A stretch of 64,000 bases of DNA from Caldilineaceae bacterium (GTDB taxonomy: Bacteria; Chloroflexota; Anaerolineae; Caldilineales; Caldilineaceae): assembly GCA_026645575.1 (NCBI GenBank), contig JAPKMW010000048.1:11572-75571 (forward strand), in the 5' to 3' direction. Positions 44,911-53,019 of the stretch are shown here, one piece after another; position 1 is the first letter of the stretch, and every line of letters starts with the position of its first letter. A program made the position numbers and the translations under genes. The notes below the pieces were generated by a model, which saw only the letters and a list, made by a program, of their open reading frames with translations, made no database searches and was not told the origin of the DNA.

Positions 44911-45759
44911 ATGGAAATTATTATTACACCCCAGGAACTTGCCGCTGAAAAGATGACTGATGACCATCTGGCACAGGCGGTCAAAGCCATACGCGAAGCG
45001 GGCTATGTCATTCTAGCCGATGTCATCAATCACGATCATCTCGATAGGGTACGCGAACGGATGGACGCCGATTCCCAGGTTTTGCTCAAGGCGCAGAAAT
45101 GGGGCGGGGCCGGCCAGATCCAGGGCCATCTGCAACAGGGGCCGCCGCCCTTTGCGCCCTATCTCTTTCGCGATATTGTGGCGAATCCCTTTGCGCTCCA
45201 GGTCAGCACCGCCGTGTTGGGCGAGGGCGCCTACAACCGCTTCTACAACGGCAACGCCAACACTCCCGGCAGCGGCACCCAACCGCTTCATGCCGATACA
45301 CCCCACCTTTGGCCCGACCTGATCGTGGCCCACCCGGCTCACGCGTTGGTGGTCAATGTGACCTTGATGGATGTGACCGAAGAGAATGGCGCCACCGAGA
45401 TGTGGCCCGGCACCCACCTGATCCCGATGAATGGGGGACGCGTTTCGGAGACGATGGAAGCGCAGCGCCGGGAAGTTATGCCGCCGGTGCGCGCCATCTC
45501 CCGCAAAGGGAGCATCTTGCTGCGCGACATGCGCATGTGGCACCGGGGCGTCCCCAACCATTCCAATGTGGTGCGCCACATGATCGCCATGGTTCACAAC
45601 ATCAAGTGGATGCAGCGTTCGACGCCGCTACTTTTTAATTGCGGTTGCGAAGCTGCCTTTGTCGAATATCCAGGCTTTGACCACAATGTCCAATTTACTG
45701 ACCAACCGTTGGAATATCTGTTTACCCGAACGCCAACAGTTGTGGAACGTGCTGGGTGA
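44911..45759 (+). CDS. Phytanoyl-CoA dioxygenase (PhyH) family protein
   Basis: The 282-residue Fe(II)/2-oxoglutarate oxygenase has the metal triad in QPLHADTPHLWP (His, Asp) and RDMRMWHRGVPNHS (His), plus GATEMWPGTHLIP between them. PhyH proteins hydroxylate varied small molecules. The ATG follows GGAGAAGGAATC. The end overlaps a 29-base inverted repeat that carries the TGA stop. A small lactonase-like propeller gene follows. Confidence 0.88.
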   Translation: MEIIITPQELAAEKMTDDHLAQAVKAIREAGYVILADVINHDHLDRVRERMDADSQVLLKAQKWGGAGQIQGHLQQGPPPFAPYLFRDIVANPFALQVSTAVLGEGAYNRFYNGNANTPGSGTQPLHADTPHLWPDLIVAHPAHALVVNVTLMDVTEENGATEMWPGTHLIPMNGGRVSETMEAQRREVMPPVRAISRKGSILLRDMRMWHRGVPNHSNVVRHMIAMVHNIKWMQRSTPLLFNCGCEAAFVEYPGFDHNVQFTDQPLEYLFTRTPTVVERAG

Positions 45760-45816
45760 TTCGTGATTTGCGGCCTTCGACAAGCTCAGGCCGCAAATCA
45801 CGAATCACCCAGCACG
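45748..45816. repeat. 29-bp perfect inverted repeat across the PhyH stop codon
   Basis: Arms 45748-45776 and 45788-45816 are exact complements with an 11-base loop TCGACAAGCTC. The left arm holds the last codons and stop of the PhyH gene; part of the right arm (CACGAATCACCCAG) is then repeated once more. It forms a strong hairpin at the end of the gene. Confidence 0.8.
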
Positions 45817-45850
45817 AATCACCCAGCACAAATCAATCATGGAGATGGCT

Positions 45851-46861
45851 ATGCCTTATATTGCCTATATCGCCATTGGCGGTGATGAGAAGTTGCTCCG
45901 GTTTGCCATGAACCCCAGTGACGGGACGCTTACCTTGCAGGAGGAAATCCGGTTGGCCGGAGCGCCGGGGCCGTTAGCAGTTGACCCAACGCAAAAGTTT
46001 CTCTATGTTGGGTTACGTTCGACCTGCCGACTGGTCAGCTTTCAGATCGAGCAAGCGACCGGACGCTTGCAACCCTTTGGCGAGCCAGTGGTGCTGGACA
46101 CCGATCCTTGTTACCTTTCAACGGATCAGACTGGGCGCTACCTGTTGGCCGCCTACTATCGCGGTGGCAAAGCGACCGTTCACCCGATTGGCGATGACGG
46201 GGCGTTAGGGCAAGCAGCGGTTTGCACAGTGACGACCATGCCCTACGCCCACTGCATCCGCACCGACCCGACCAATCGCTTTGCCTTTTTGCCCCATGTA
46301 GCCGAGTCCAACGCCATTGTACAGTTGCGCTTTGACGCCGCAACAGGCCAACTAACGCCCAACACACCCGCCCAGGTGACGCCACCGCCGGGAACCGGGC
46401 CACGCCACTATGTCTACCATCCGACCAAGGACATTGTCTACTTCTCGAATGAACAAGGGGGCAGCGTCACCGGCTATCATCTGGACCCGACGCAAGGGAC
46501 GCTCACCCCCTTCCAGAGCCTTTCGACCCTGCCGATGGATTTTACCGGCAGCAATACCTGCGCCAAAATCCAGATCCATCCGACGGGGCGCTTTCTCTAT
46601 GTCTCGAACCGTGGGCATGACAGCATCGCCGGCTTTGCGCTGGATGACAACGGCTATCTGACGGCGCTGGGGCAACAACCCACCGAACCGATCCCCCGCG
46701 CCTTTGGCCTCGACCCAACGGGGAATTTCCTCTATGCTAGTGGGCAGGGCAGTGGTAAACTGACCGCTTACCGCATTGACCAGGACAAGGGTCGTCTACA
46801 GCCGCTTGCCACCTATGCCTTGGGCGAGCGACCAATGTGGGTGATGGTATTGCGGTTATAA
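45851..46861 (+). CDS. Lactonase family (YbhE-type) beta-propeller protein
   Basis: The 336-residue protein shows repeated blades with the pattern DPTxKFLYVGLR / DQTGRYLLAAYY / HPTGRFLYVSNRGHDSIAGF / DPTGNFLYASGQGSGKLTAY, typical of PF10282 (6-phosphogluconolactonase or muconate cycloisomerase-like lactonase). The conserved SNRGHDSIAGF loop and GxGPRHxxYHP (GTGPRHYVYHP) carry the known acid and His residues. Whether it acts as 6-phosphogluconolactonase is uncertain. GGAGATGGCT precedes the ATG at 45851. Confidence 0.86.
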   Translation: MPYIAYIAIGGDEKLLRFAMNPSDGTLTLQEEIRLAGAPGPLAVDPTQKFLYVGLRSTCRLVSFQIEQATGRLQPFGEPVVLDTDPCYLSTDQTGRYLLAAYYRGGKATVHPIGDDGALGQAAVCTVTTMPYAHCIRTDPTNRFAFLPHVAESNAIVQLRFDAATGQLTPNTPAQVTPPPGTGPRHYVYHPTKDIVYFSNEQGGSVTGYHLDPTQGTLTPFQSLSTLPMDFTGSNTCAKIQIHPTGRFLYVSNRGHDSIAGFALDDNGYLTALGQQPTEPIPRAFGLDPTGNFLYASGQGSGKLTAYRIDQDKGRLQPLATYALGERPMWVMVLRL

Positions 46862-46879
46862 AAATCGGCAAATTGGGGC

Positions 46880-46947
46880 TTGACATTTAGTAGGCATCCT
46901 GTTATCCTATTATGCAAATAAACGAATATTTGCATAATAGGATAACA
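46880..46947 (+). promoter_or_regulatory. Promoter and 21-bp palindromic operator of the ArsR-family gene
   Basis: TTGACA at 46880-46885 and TATCCT at 46903-46908 are 17 bases apart. Perfect 21-base arms (46900-46920 and 46927-46947) with a six-base loop start inside the -10 box and end five bases before the ATG. The binding of a dimer here would block transcription and, being at the start of the ArsR-type gene, suggests autorepression. Confidence 0.75.
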
Positions 46948-46951
46948 AAAC

Positions 46952-48355
46952 ATGCTCTTTCAACCTTTTACTCAAATTCAGTTATCAACTGTAACCACAA
47001 GCGTTGCCGTCGAACCCGTTTATAACGCTTTGCTTAGTCTCGCTCACCTCACTGCGGATCTGACTGCCGTCAAGGTAGAGCCGTGGATCACGCAAACGGC
47101 CGCCCGTTTGACACCCCAACAACAACATCACAATCGTCTTGTCTTTGCTGGGTTGGGTCAAGCATTGCTGCTCGACACTGCGCAAGCTGACTTTCCAGCT
47201 TACCTGGCTGCCTTGGAAGCGCAGGCGCCAACGCTTTTACGTGACCGTTTGATGCAAAGTTTCATCCGAAGCCGGTTGGAAAATTTGAGAACAAATGGAA
47301 TGTTCGTGACAATCAGGCCAGAAACGCTATTAGCCGACCTACAGGAGTTTACACAACTGATAACCAGCGCTTACCCGCTAAATCAGTTTGACGAAACCCT
47401 CATAACGGAGGTACACCAATTACTCAATGAGCCAGTTGCGCTGCACCGTCTAATCACCACCCACCTGCGCACCTTGTGGGAAAATTACTTGGCCGCGGAG
47501 TGGGAACGGTCGTCACGCAACTTGCAGAGCATGAGCTACCTGCTCACCAAATGCACCTGGCCGACCACCTCTGCCCACGAGGCGATTCGGGCCTTCCTAC
47601 GCCGTCCGCTGCCGGATGCAATCAGCGCCCAGCTTACTGGCGTGGCGCGGGTGGTCTTTGTGCCGTCGCCCCATGTCCATCTTCATGCCGAGCGCTTTGG
47701 CAGTCCAGACACCATTTGGGTCTTTGCCCTGGCAAACTTCTGGACGCTGCCGCTGCGCACGGAACCAATTCAACGCACCGAGGTGCTGTCCCCTTTGAGC
47801 GCCCTGGCCGATGAGACGCGCTTACATATCCTCGAATTGTTGGCCTCCCATCAAGAGCTTTTTGCTCAGGAATTGATCACCAAACTGGAGGTGAGCCAGC
47901 CAACGGTCTCGCGCCATCTCAAGCAGTTGCGTAGCGCCAATTTGATAACCGAACAGCGGGGTAATGATGCCAACAAAAGCTATCAACTCAACGCTGAGGC
48001 GATTGAGCGGCTCTTTCACACCTTGATGCAGTTACTCTCAACAGAGAATGCCGAACTGGCGCAAAGTGATGCCCGCTTAACCCAACCGGCGGCGTTGCGA
48101 CGCTTCCTGGATCGCGACGCCCGTGTCACCACCTGGCCCAGCAAGCAGAAAGATCAACAGCCAGTGCTAGACTATTTGATCGGCAAGTTTTCGCTAAGGC
48201 AGGATTACACCGAAGCCCAGGTCAACGCGTTGTTGAATCATTGGCATACCTACGGCAATCCGGCTTATTTACGCCGGTCATTGGTGGATGCCGGGTTGTT
48301 GCAACGCACACCGGATGGGGCGCGCTACTGGCGGGCAGAAAGCAGCGGTGGTTGA
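46952..48355 (+). CDS. ArsR-family HTH regulator with C-terminal DUF2087 domain
   Basis: The 467-residue protein has a 270-residue N-terminal region with LHRLITTHLRTLWENY (of the DUF5937-like type seen in large ArsR proteins), then a winged HTH: LSALADETRLHILELLASHQ and VSQPTVSRHLKQLRSANLI, and a C-terminal DUF2087 (FLDRDARVTTWPSKQKDQQP to NPAYLRRSLVDAGLL). The HTH lacks an evident metal-binding Cys pair in the alpha5 helix. A palindromic operator overlaps its promoter. Its stop overlaps the following broken DinB frame (TGATG), so that gene was probably a co-transcribed target. Confidence 0.87.
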   Translation: MLFQPFTQIQLSTVTTSVAVEPVYNALLSLAHLTADLTAVKVEPWITQTAARLTPQQQHHNRLVFAGLGQALLLDTAQADFPAYLAALEAQAPTLLRDRLMQSFIRSRLENLRTNGMFVTIRPETLLADLQEFTQLITSAYPLNQFDETLITEVHQLLNEPVALHRLITTHLRTLWENYLAAEWERSSRNLQSMSYLLTKCTWPTTSAHEAIRAFLRRPLPDAISAQLTGVARVVFVPSPHVHLHAERFGSPDTIWVFALANFWTLPLRTEPIQRTEVLSPLSALADETRLHILELLASHQELFAQELITKLEVSQPTVSRHLKQLRSANLITEQRGNDANKSYQLNAEAIERLFHTLMQLLSTENAELAQSDARLTQPAALRRFLDRDARVTTWPSKQKDQQPVLDYLIGKFSLRQDYTEAQVNALLNHWHTYGNPAYLRRSLVDAGLLQRTPDGARYWRAESSGG

Positions 48356-48912
48356 TGACGGACAAGGAAATCTTACTCGATCTACTCGCTGATTTTGCCG
48401 GCTCACTCCGTTGGACCACTCAGCCGCTACCACCCGCGGCCCTGCGCTAGCAACCTGACGTAGCGGCCAACAGCATTGGTGTCACCGTCTGGCATATTGG
48501 TCGTTCCTTCGATGTTCTCAAGGTGCGTGTCTTGCAAAACCGCCCTTATGTTGACGAAGTTTGGCACACTGGCGGCTGGGCGACAAAAACCGGCTATGAT
48601 CCGCACGGCATTGGCTTTGGCGGCTGGGGCACATTGGCGCGCTTTACCCAAGCCGAGGTAACGCAAATTCCACGGTTGACCGCAGAAGCGTTGCCCACCT
48701 ATGTTGACCAGGCACAAGAAGCATTGCAGCAATACCTGACTGCAATGCCGGCAGCGGCGTTATATCAACCACCCGCCGGCTGGCCTGATCCATCGCACAC
48801 CACCTATCAACCGGCAAATGCTTATGTGTGTATTCGGAACATTTTCTGGATACACGTGAACATCTGGGCGAGATCAATACGGGATGGACAACGCGACCTG
48901 CGCCTACTGTGA
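48355..48912 (+). pseudogene. DinB-like (mycothiol/bacillithiol-transferase-type) pseudogene
   Basis: The frame starts at the ATG that overlaps the ArsR stop, reads MTDKEILLDLLADFAGSLRW and then meets TAG at 48448. It reopens in the same frame with WHIGRSFDVLKVRVLQNR, GGWATKTGYDPHGIG and YVDQAQEAL, the DinB_2/DUF664 pattern. Near 48830 the family's last helix (HFLDTREHLGEI) continues in the +1 frame. One nonsense and one frameshift change show it is dead or, less likely, misread. Confidence 0.72.
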
Positions 48913-49019
48913 CGATGAAGATCCAGGACGCATGGACATCCTCAACGGGTGTCGGTTGGTTTTGGGATACAGCACCTAATCACAGAAATCTGCTGTTTTT
49001 CACAAAAGGAGCAATTACT

Positions 49020-49989
49020 TTGGACTTTACCATTCGACCAGCTACACCAGCCGACTACCCCGCCATCGTCGCCATTGGCTGGCGCGCCACTGCCGATTTT
49101 GGCCTATCGGTCGCCGATTTGACCTTTGCTGATAGTGTGCGTACGCCAACGACCATTGCCAACCGGGTTGTAGTCGTAACGGCGGACGACCAAATCGTCG
49201 GCACAGCCTACTGTGGGCAATCAGCACCCGCAGTGGACCCGCAAAAATTCCATCTCTGGCTCCACGTACTGCCTCAGTTTCAGGGACATGGCATCGGCAA
49301 AGGGCTGTATGCGTTTATGCTGGCCGAGGTAGTCGCCCATAAACCCCGCTGTCTGGAAACTGGTGTGCGTACAGACTTGCCGCGCGCTGCGTTTTTTGAC
49401 TGAGCGCGGCTTTGTCGAAGTGATGCGCGAATGTGAAACCCAGCTTGACCTCACGGCTTTTAACCCAGATGCCTTTGCTGAGGATTTACAACGCGTAGCC
49501 GGGAGCGGCATCACCTTACAAACCTTGAGCGAGCTAGCCGGCGATCCAATGCGCGATGCCAAACTTTACGAACTGCATCGACGCCAGCATGAAGCAACCG
49601 AAGCGGCATCACCATTTAGCCCGTTTGCCGAGTGGCAAAAGTCGTTCTGGCAACTGCCCCACCTACTCCTGGATGGCTTCTGTGTGGCTGTGCATGGGGA
49701 GAGCTATGTTGGTCACAGCCACGCCATGCGTTCAGATACTGCTACCCTGAGTTACGGTTATACGGGTGTCTTACCCGCCTATCGCAACCAAGGTCTTGCC
49801 AGAGCCATGAAACTACGCGTCCTCCAATGGGCAAAAGCGCAGGGCTACACGACAGTCCGCGCTTGGAGTGACAGCCGCAATACCGCAATGCTTCGGGTCA
49901 ACCAGCATTTAGGTTTTGTTGAACAACCACCCGTCTTATGGCTGGAAAAGCAATGGCAGGAACAGCCATATTCGCAGCAAATCAAGTAA
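49020..49989 (+). pseudogene. Double-domain GNAT acetyltransferase, frameshifted
   Basis: A TTG start at 49020 after AAAAGGAGCAATTAC opens FTIRPATPADYPAIVAIGW, with the first acetyl-CoA loop QFQGHGIGKGLY. The frame ends at 49403, but FLTERGFVEVMRECETQLDL continues in the next frame from about 49390 and the rest (to 49989) contains a second GNAT domain with VLPAYRNQGLARAMK and NTAMLRVNQHLGF. Together they give a usual two-domain GNAT protein, broken by one frameshift. A sequencing error is possible. Confidence 0.72.
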
Positions 49990-50083
49990 CCAGCTACACT
50001 ACCCAGGCGCCGCAATCATGGTATAATCTGTTCATGGCAGTTGAACGGTATCAAGTGAACTTAGGGGACATGGAGTTGGTGCG

Positions 50084-50300
50084 ATGCAAAGATTGCCGAT
50101 TGGGGAACAGGAATTTACCCGACTGCGGGAACGCAATGAAGTCTATGTTGACAAAACGTAGCAAATCTACGACTTGATGAACGCCGGTCGCTTTTTGTTT
50201 TTGTCGCGCCCACGCCGTTTTGGCAAATCGTTACTGATCACCACATTGGTGGAAATTTACCGCGGCAACCGTGATCTCTTTCACGGGTTATGGATAGAAA
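50084..50300 (+). pseudogene. AAA_9 / PD-(D/E)XK nuclease-like fragment
   Basis: The frame MQRLPIGEQEFTRLRERNEV followed by YVDKT then hits TAG at 50159, where the family has a Lys, and continues YDLMNAGRFLFLSRPRRFGKSLL, the Walker A region of the AAA_9 ATPase that joins a DUF1703 nuclease domain. It ends abruptly at about 50300 in LFHGLWIETS. The C-terminal three quarters are missing. It abuts an integrase remnant in the other direction, so a deletion joined the two. Confidence 0.7.
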
Positions 50301-50474
50301 CGTCCCCGCTTCTGGTCATAGTCGGCCACGGTCAGGGCGCAAATTTCGCTAGCTCTCATTCCTGTATCCACTAGGGTTAAAGCGAAAGACAATCTTATAG
50401 GTGACGACGGTGCGCGGGCTGAGGGACAATTCTTTGTCAAGCCAATAGCCCTGCATGGCATGGGATAGTTTCAT
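50297..50474 (-). pseudogene. Internally deleted tyrosine integrase remnant
   Basis: Minus-strand codons from the ATG at 50474 read MKLSHAMQGYWLDKELSLSP, then RTVVTYK, matching the first 33 residues of the integrase at 62464-63384 (MQLSDVVAGYWLDRKIALSV). A deletion then joins, in another frame, TLVDTGMRASEICALTVADYDQ, matching residues 150-171 of the same enzyme (TLVDAGLRASELCSLTIADYDQ). It lies 97 bases left of attL, in the place where an earlier element's integrase would be. Confidence 0.85.
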
Positions 50475-50522
50475 AAAATGGAAGGAACGAATCACGCTGA
50501 GGCGAGAAGAAGAGAGGAAAAG

Positions 50523-50562
50523 AAAAAACCCTCTGCATTGACATTTGCGTCAACACAGAGGG
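50523..50562 (-). terminator. Original intrinsic terminator of the tRNA-Pro gene
   Basis: On the minus strand CCCTCTG (50562-50556) and CAGAGGG (50535-50529) close an inner imperfect stem, and six U follow at 50528-50523. It starts nine bases after the tRNA 3' remnant, so it was the terminator of the tRNA before integration. Confidence 0.75.
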
Positions 50563-50570
50563 CCTGTCCT

Positions 50571-50617
50571 ATAAGTCGGGGAGAGAGGACTTGAACCTCC
50601 GACCTCTTCGTCCCGAA
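50571..50617. repeat. attL: 47-bp tRNA-Pro 3' remnant
   Basis: The 47 bases are identical to 63582-63628. They hold the tRNA-Pro 3' half from the anticodon loop to the discriminator plus five bases beyond. The element's DNA begins just after it (GTCTTACGG), where the true tRNA has CGAAGC. Confidence 0.95.
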
Positions 50618-50788
50618 GTCTTACGGATAGCTTAACGGAACGCACTCAAGCAACGCTCTATGGATAGTCGCCAATTGTGACGACTCCGAAGCGGTTATAA
50701 AATTATTAATGAGCAGAATATCACAGGGGTAATCACACCTGCAATATGATCAAAACCGTCAGGGGTTACTTACTATACAGAAAGCTAC

Positions 50789-50989
50789 CTATGCGGTTTT
50801 GGGTGGGCGCCCTGGCCCCCGGCGACTCTTCGCAACCGCTTCAATCTCTTCCTCAGTCCAAAGAAACTGGTCGTCTGGCAGACGTTCCGCCGGGCGTAAC
50901 TCCGGGTGGCGTGCGAGAATTGTCATCAGATGCTTTCTCGATACCCCAAGGCGTTCAGCCGCTTCACTCGATACCAATTTGCGGTTCAC
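50789..50989 (-). CDS. Small helix-turn-helix DNA-binding protein
   Basis: The 66-residue form from the GTG at 50989 reads NRKLVSSEAAERLGVSRKHL, an HTH like those of MerR/excisionase proteins, then WTEEEIEAVAKSRRGPGRPP, ending in an AT-hook-like GRPP tail. ATG at 51016 would add nine residues but lies within a large palindrome and lacks a ribosome site, while AAAGGGG stands eight bases before the GTG. It is next to attL, fitting an excision or repressor function. Confidence 0.65.
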   Translation of the reverse strand: MNRKLVSSEAAERLGVSRKHLMTILARHPELRPAERLPDDQFLWTEEEIEAVAKSRRGPGRPPKTA

Positions 50990-51014
50990 CTCTCGCACCC
51001 CTTTGCGTAAAATC

Positions 51015-51042
51015 ATTATCGTAGTCACTTGACTACGATAAT
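51015..51042. promoter_or_regulatory. 28-bp near-perfect palindrome upstream of the HTH gene
   Basis: Two 13-base arms, ATTATCGTAGTCA and its exact complement, flank two bases. It lies just before the HTH gene and after the ribbon-helix-helix-like gene on the minus strand; a strong candidate operator for one of these two proteins. Confidence 0.6.
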
Positions 51043-51103
51043 ACCATAATGCCAGCGTCGCCGTCAAGCCCCCAAACCTTAAAATTTTGCGACTTTTCAA
51101 AAC

Positions 51104-51406
51104 TCACAGTCCGGGCTTTAGATCGCTGCTACGAATACCGCGCGCCACTATGACGGGCTGTTCCTGGTCGAGCCTCTGGACGATCAAACTCAACTGCTTT
51201 TCAATCCGGCTTAATCGGGCTTCCATTGCTTCTAGCGTGCCGCAAGCCCCGTCCGCGGATGGAACCCCGCTCAAAATTCGATCATAGTCGAGCAATGCCA
51301 GGCTGATCCACTCACCGCGCTTGCCGGGTGACGGCGCACGCCGGTCAATGACCGCCAGTGCATCATTGGAAAGTGCGAAGTGAATTTTTGTCTTGTCTGC
51401 AACCAT
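51104..51406 (-). CDS. Small regulator, probable ribbon-helix-helix with coiled coil
   Basis: The 100-residue protein begins ADKTKIHFALSNDALAVIDR, a beta strand plus helix pattern of ribbon-helix-helix proteins, with RGEWISLALLDYDRILSG as the second helix, then a coiled coil EAMEARLSRIEKQLSLIVQR. AAAGAGG eight bases before the ATG at 51406 fixes the start. It is next to the first recombinase gene, divergent from it, and may control it. Confidence 0.6.
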   Translation of the reverse strand: MVADKTKIHFALSNDALAVIDRRAPSPGKRGEWISLALLDYDRILSGVPSADGACGTLEAMEARLSRIEKQLSLIVQRLDQEQPVIVARGIRSSDLKPGL

Positions 51407-51510
51407 AAAGTGACCTCTTTGCATGGTGACTCACTACGAAAGATATAGTAACTATTGCCGTACATTATATATGCACAACGAAATTGTAAGCAAATATAGT
51501 AATTTCTTAA

Positions 51511-51566
51511 TTGACAAAAGGTAACTTTTTTGATAAAATAGCTTATGATATTACATCTTATCAAAA
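51511..51566 (+). promoter_or_regulatory. Promoter and operator-like repeat of the first recombinase
   Basis: TTGACA (51511-51516) and TAAAAT (51534-51539), 17 bases apart, precede the recombinase gene. Arms TTTTGATAA (51528-51536) and TTATCAAAA (51558-51566) overlap the -10 box, so a regulator may sit there. Confidence 0.6.
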
Positions 51567-51586
51567 GCTATACAGGAGTTTGAGCC

Positions 51587-52498
51587 ATGACCGAATTAGC
51601 CGTCGTATCAACCGCCAACATCCAGCCGGCCATTGACTTGGTTTGCAATGCGGTGACCAGTCAGCACACCAAGCGCGCTTATGGTCGTGCGCTCACCGAT
51701 TTTATGCTATGGCACAGCACAACCGGCCAACCTGGATTCAGCAAGGCAACCGTTCAGGCTCACGTTACGGCCCTTCGTGCCGCCGGCGTCAGCGCCAGCA
51801 GCATCAATCAACGGCTTACCGCTATCAGGAAGTTGGCTACAGAACTGGCTGACAATGGCGTCATTGACCATAGCACGGCCCAGGCGATTGGACGGGTGGA
51901 AGGTGTACGCAAAGAAGGGAAGCGCTTAGGCAACTGGCTAACGCAAGCACAGGCCCAGCAGCTTTTGACGCTGCCAGAGGTATCCAACATCAAAGGTCTG
52001 CGTGATCGTGCAATTCTGGCTGTCCTGTTGGGTTGTGGGTTGCGTCGTGAGGAATGCGCAGCGCTCACCGTCGAACACATTCAGCAGCGTGAGGGGCGCT
52101 GGGTGATCGTTGACTTGGTTGGCAAGCGGAGCAAGACCAGAAGCGTACCCATGCCAAGCTGGGCAAAGTTTGCCATCGACGCTTACATGCTTGCCGGCGC
52201 CATCACCGCCGGCCCGCTGTTCCGGTCAACCCGCCGCGGTGGACATATCCAAGCCGATGGCATGACCGCACAGGCGATCTTTGACGTGGTGAAAGCCTAC
52301 GCCCAGCAGATCGGCGTAGACGTGCGGCCCCATGACTTGCGCCGGACGTTCGCCAAACTTGCCCACAAGGGCAATAGTCCCATTGAACAGATACAACTCA
52401 GCTTAGGTCATAGCAGCGTCCAGACCACAGAGCGTTACATTAGCGTGCAGCAAGACTTGACCAGCGCGCCATGTGACGCGCTGGGGCTACGCCTGTAA
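51587..52498 (+). CDS. Tyrosine recombinase 1 (XerC/D-like)
   Basis: The 303-residue protein has a SAM-like N-terminal domain (about 1-100) and a full catalytic set: Arg153 in GCGLRREE, Lys in VGKRSKTR, HDLRRTF (His249, Arg252), LGHSS (His275) and Tyr284 in TERYISV. This resembles phage or Xer-type resolvases. Its role next to integrase 2 is unclear: resolution of dimers of the replicating form is one possibility. ACAGGAG sets the start at 51587. Confidence 0.9.
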   Translation: MTELAVVSTANIQPAIDLVCNAVTSQHTKRAYGRALTDFMLWHSTTGQPGFSKATVQAHVTALRAAGVSASSINQRLTAIRKLATELADNGVIDHSTAQAIGRVEGVRKEGKRLGNWLTQAQAQQLLTLPEVSNIKGLRDRAILAVLLGCGLRREECAALTVEHIQQREGRWVIVDLVGKRSKTRSVPMPSWAKFAIDAYMLAGAITAGPLFRSTRRGGHIQADGMTAQAIFDVVKAYAQQIGVDVRPHDLRRTFAKLAHKGNSPIEQIQLSLGHSSVQTTERYISVQQDLTSAPCDALGLRL

Positions 52499-52664
52499 GC
52501 CTAACGCCGGCGTCATCATCGGGGGTGCGTTCCCAGGAGCGCGCCCCTTTCTTTGTTACGTTGCTTGTATCGTATGCGTAACGTAGGTTGACAGGCCCGC
52601 ACTCTTATGTTACACTTACGACACAAGCACGAACGATAGGCCGGCGGACAAAGGAGCGGGAACC

Positions 52665-52967
52665 GTGACAGGAAAAACAACATTCAAGATCGACGGCGTA
52701 ACGTACCAGGTGCGCCGCAACCAATGCGGGAATGACTGCAAAACTTGCCGCGACGATGGCGGCCACGTTGCTTTTTACAAGTACACCCCGGCCCGCCCAG
52801 GGGAACCCCGCGGGACGTGGGAGTATTTCGGAACAAAGCCGCCAGTGCCGACCGGCGCCCCGGCCCCCTCCTGTAAGCGGGAAGGTTGCACCAACCCCAC
52901 GCCCCGGCACGGTCAAAAATATTGCTCGGCTAAGTGCCGGGTTGCGGCCAATAGGGCAAGCAAATAA
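52665..52967 (+). CDS. Small Cys-rich zinc-binding protein (copy 1)
   Basis: The 100-residue protein starts at GTG after AAGGAG. YQVRRNQCGNDCKTCRDDGG is followed by HVAFYKY and a C-terminal knuckle C-x4-C...YCSAKCR, eight Cys in all, suggesting two zinc sites. The protein at 53020-53313 on the opposite strand is a paralogue. No named family is known to me. Nucleic-acid binding is a guess. Confidence 0.7.
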   Translation: MTGKTTFKIDGVTYQVRRNQCGNDCKTCRDDGGHVAFYKYTPARPGEPRGTWEYFGTKPPVPTGAPAPSCKREGCTNPTPRHGQKYCSAKCRVAANRASK

Positions 52968-52985
52968 AAAGAGGGCCGGCGCTCG

Positions 52986-53018
52986 CCCGGCGCGCTACGA
53001 AAATCGTAGCGCGCCGGG
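52986..53018. terminator. 15-bp perfect hairpin between the two Cys-rich genes
   Basis: CCCGGCGCGCTACGA (52986-53000) and its complement (53004-53018) flank AAA. It lies between the convergent stop codons, probably stopping both transcripts. Confidence 0.75.
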
Positions 53019-53019
53019 A

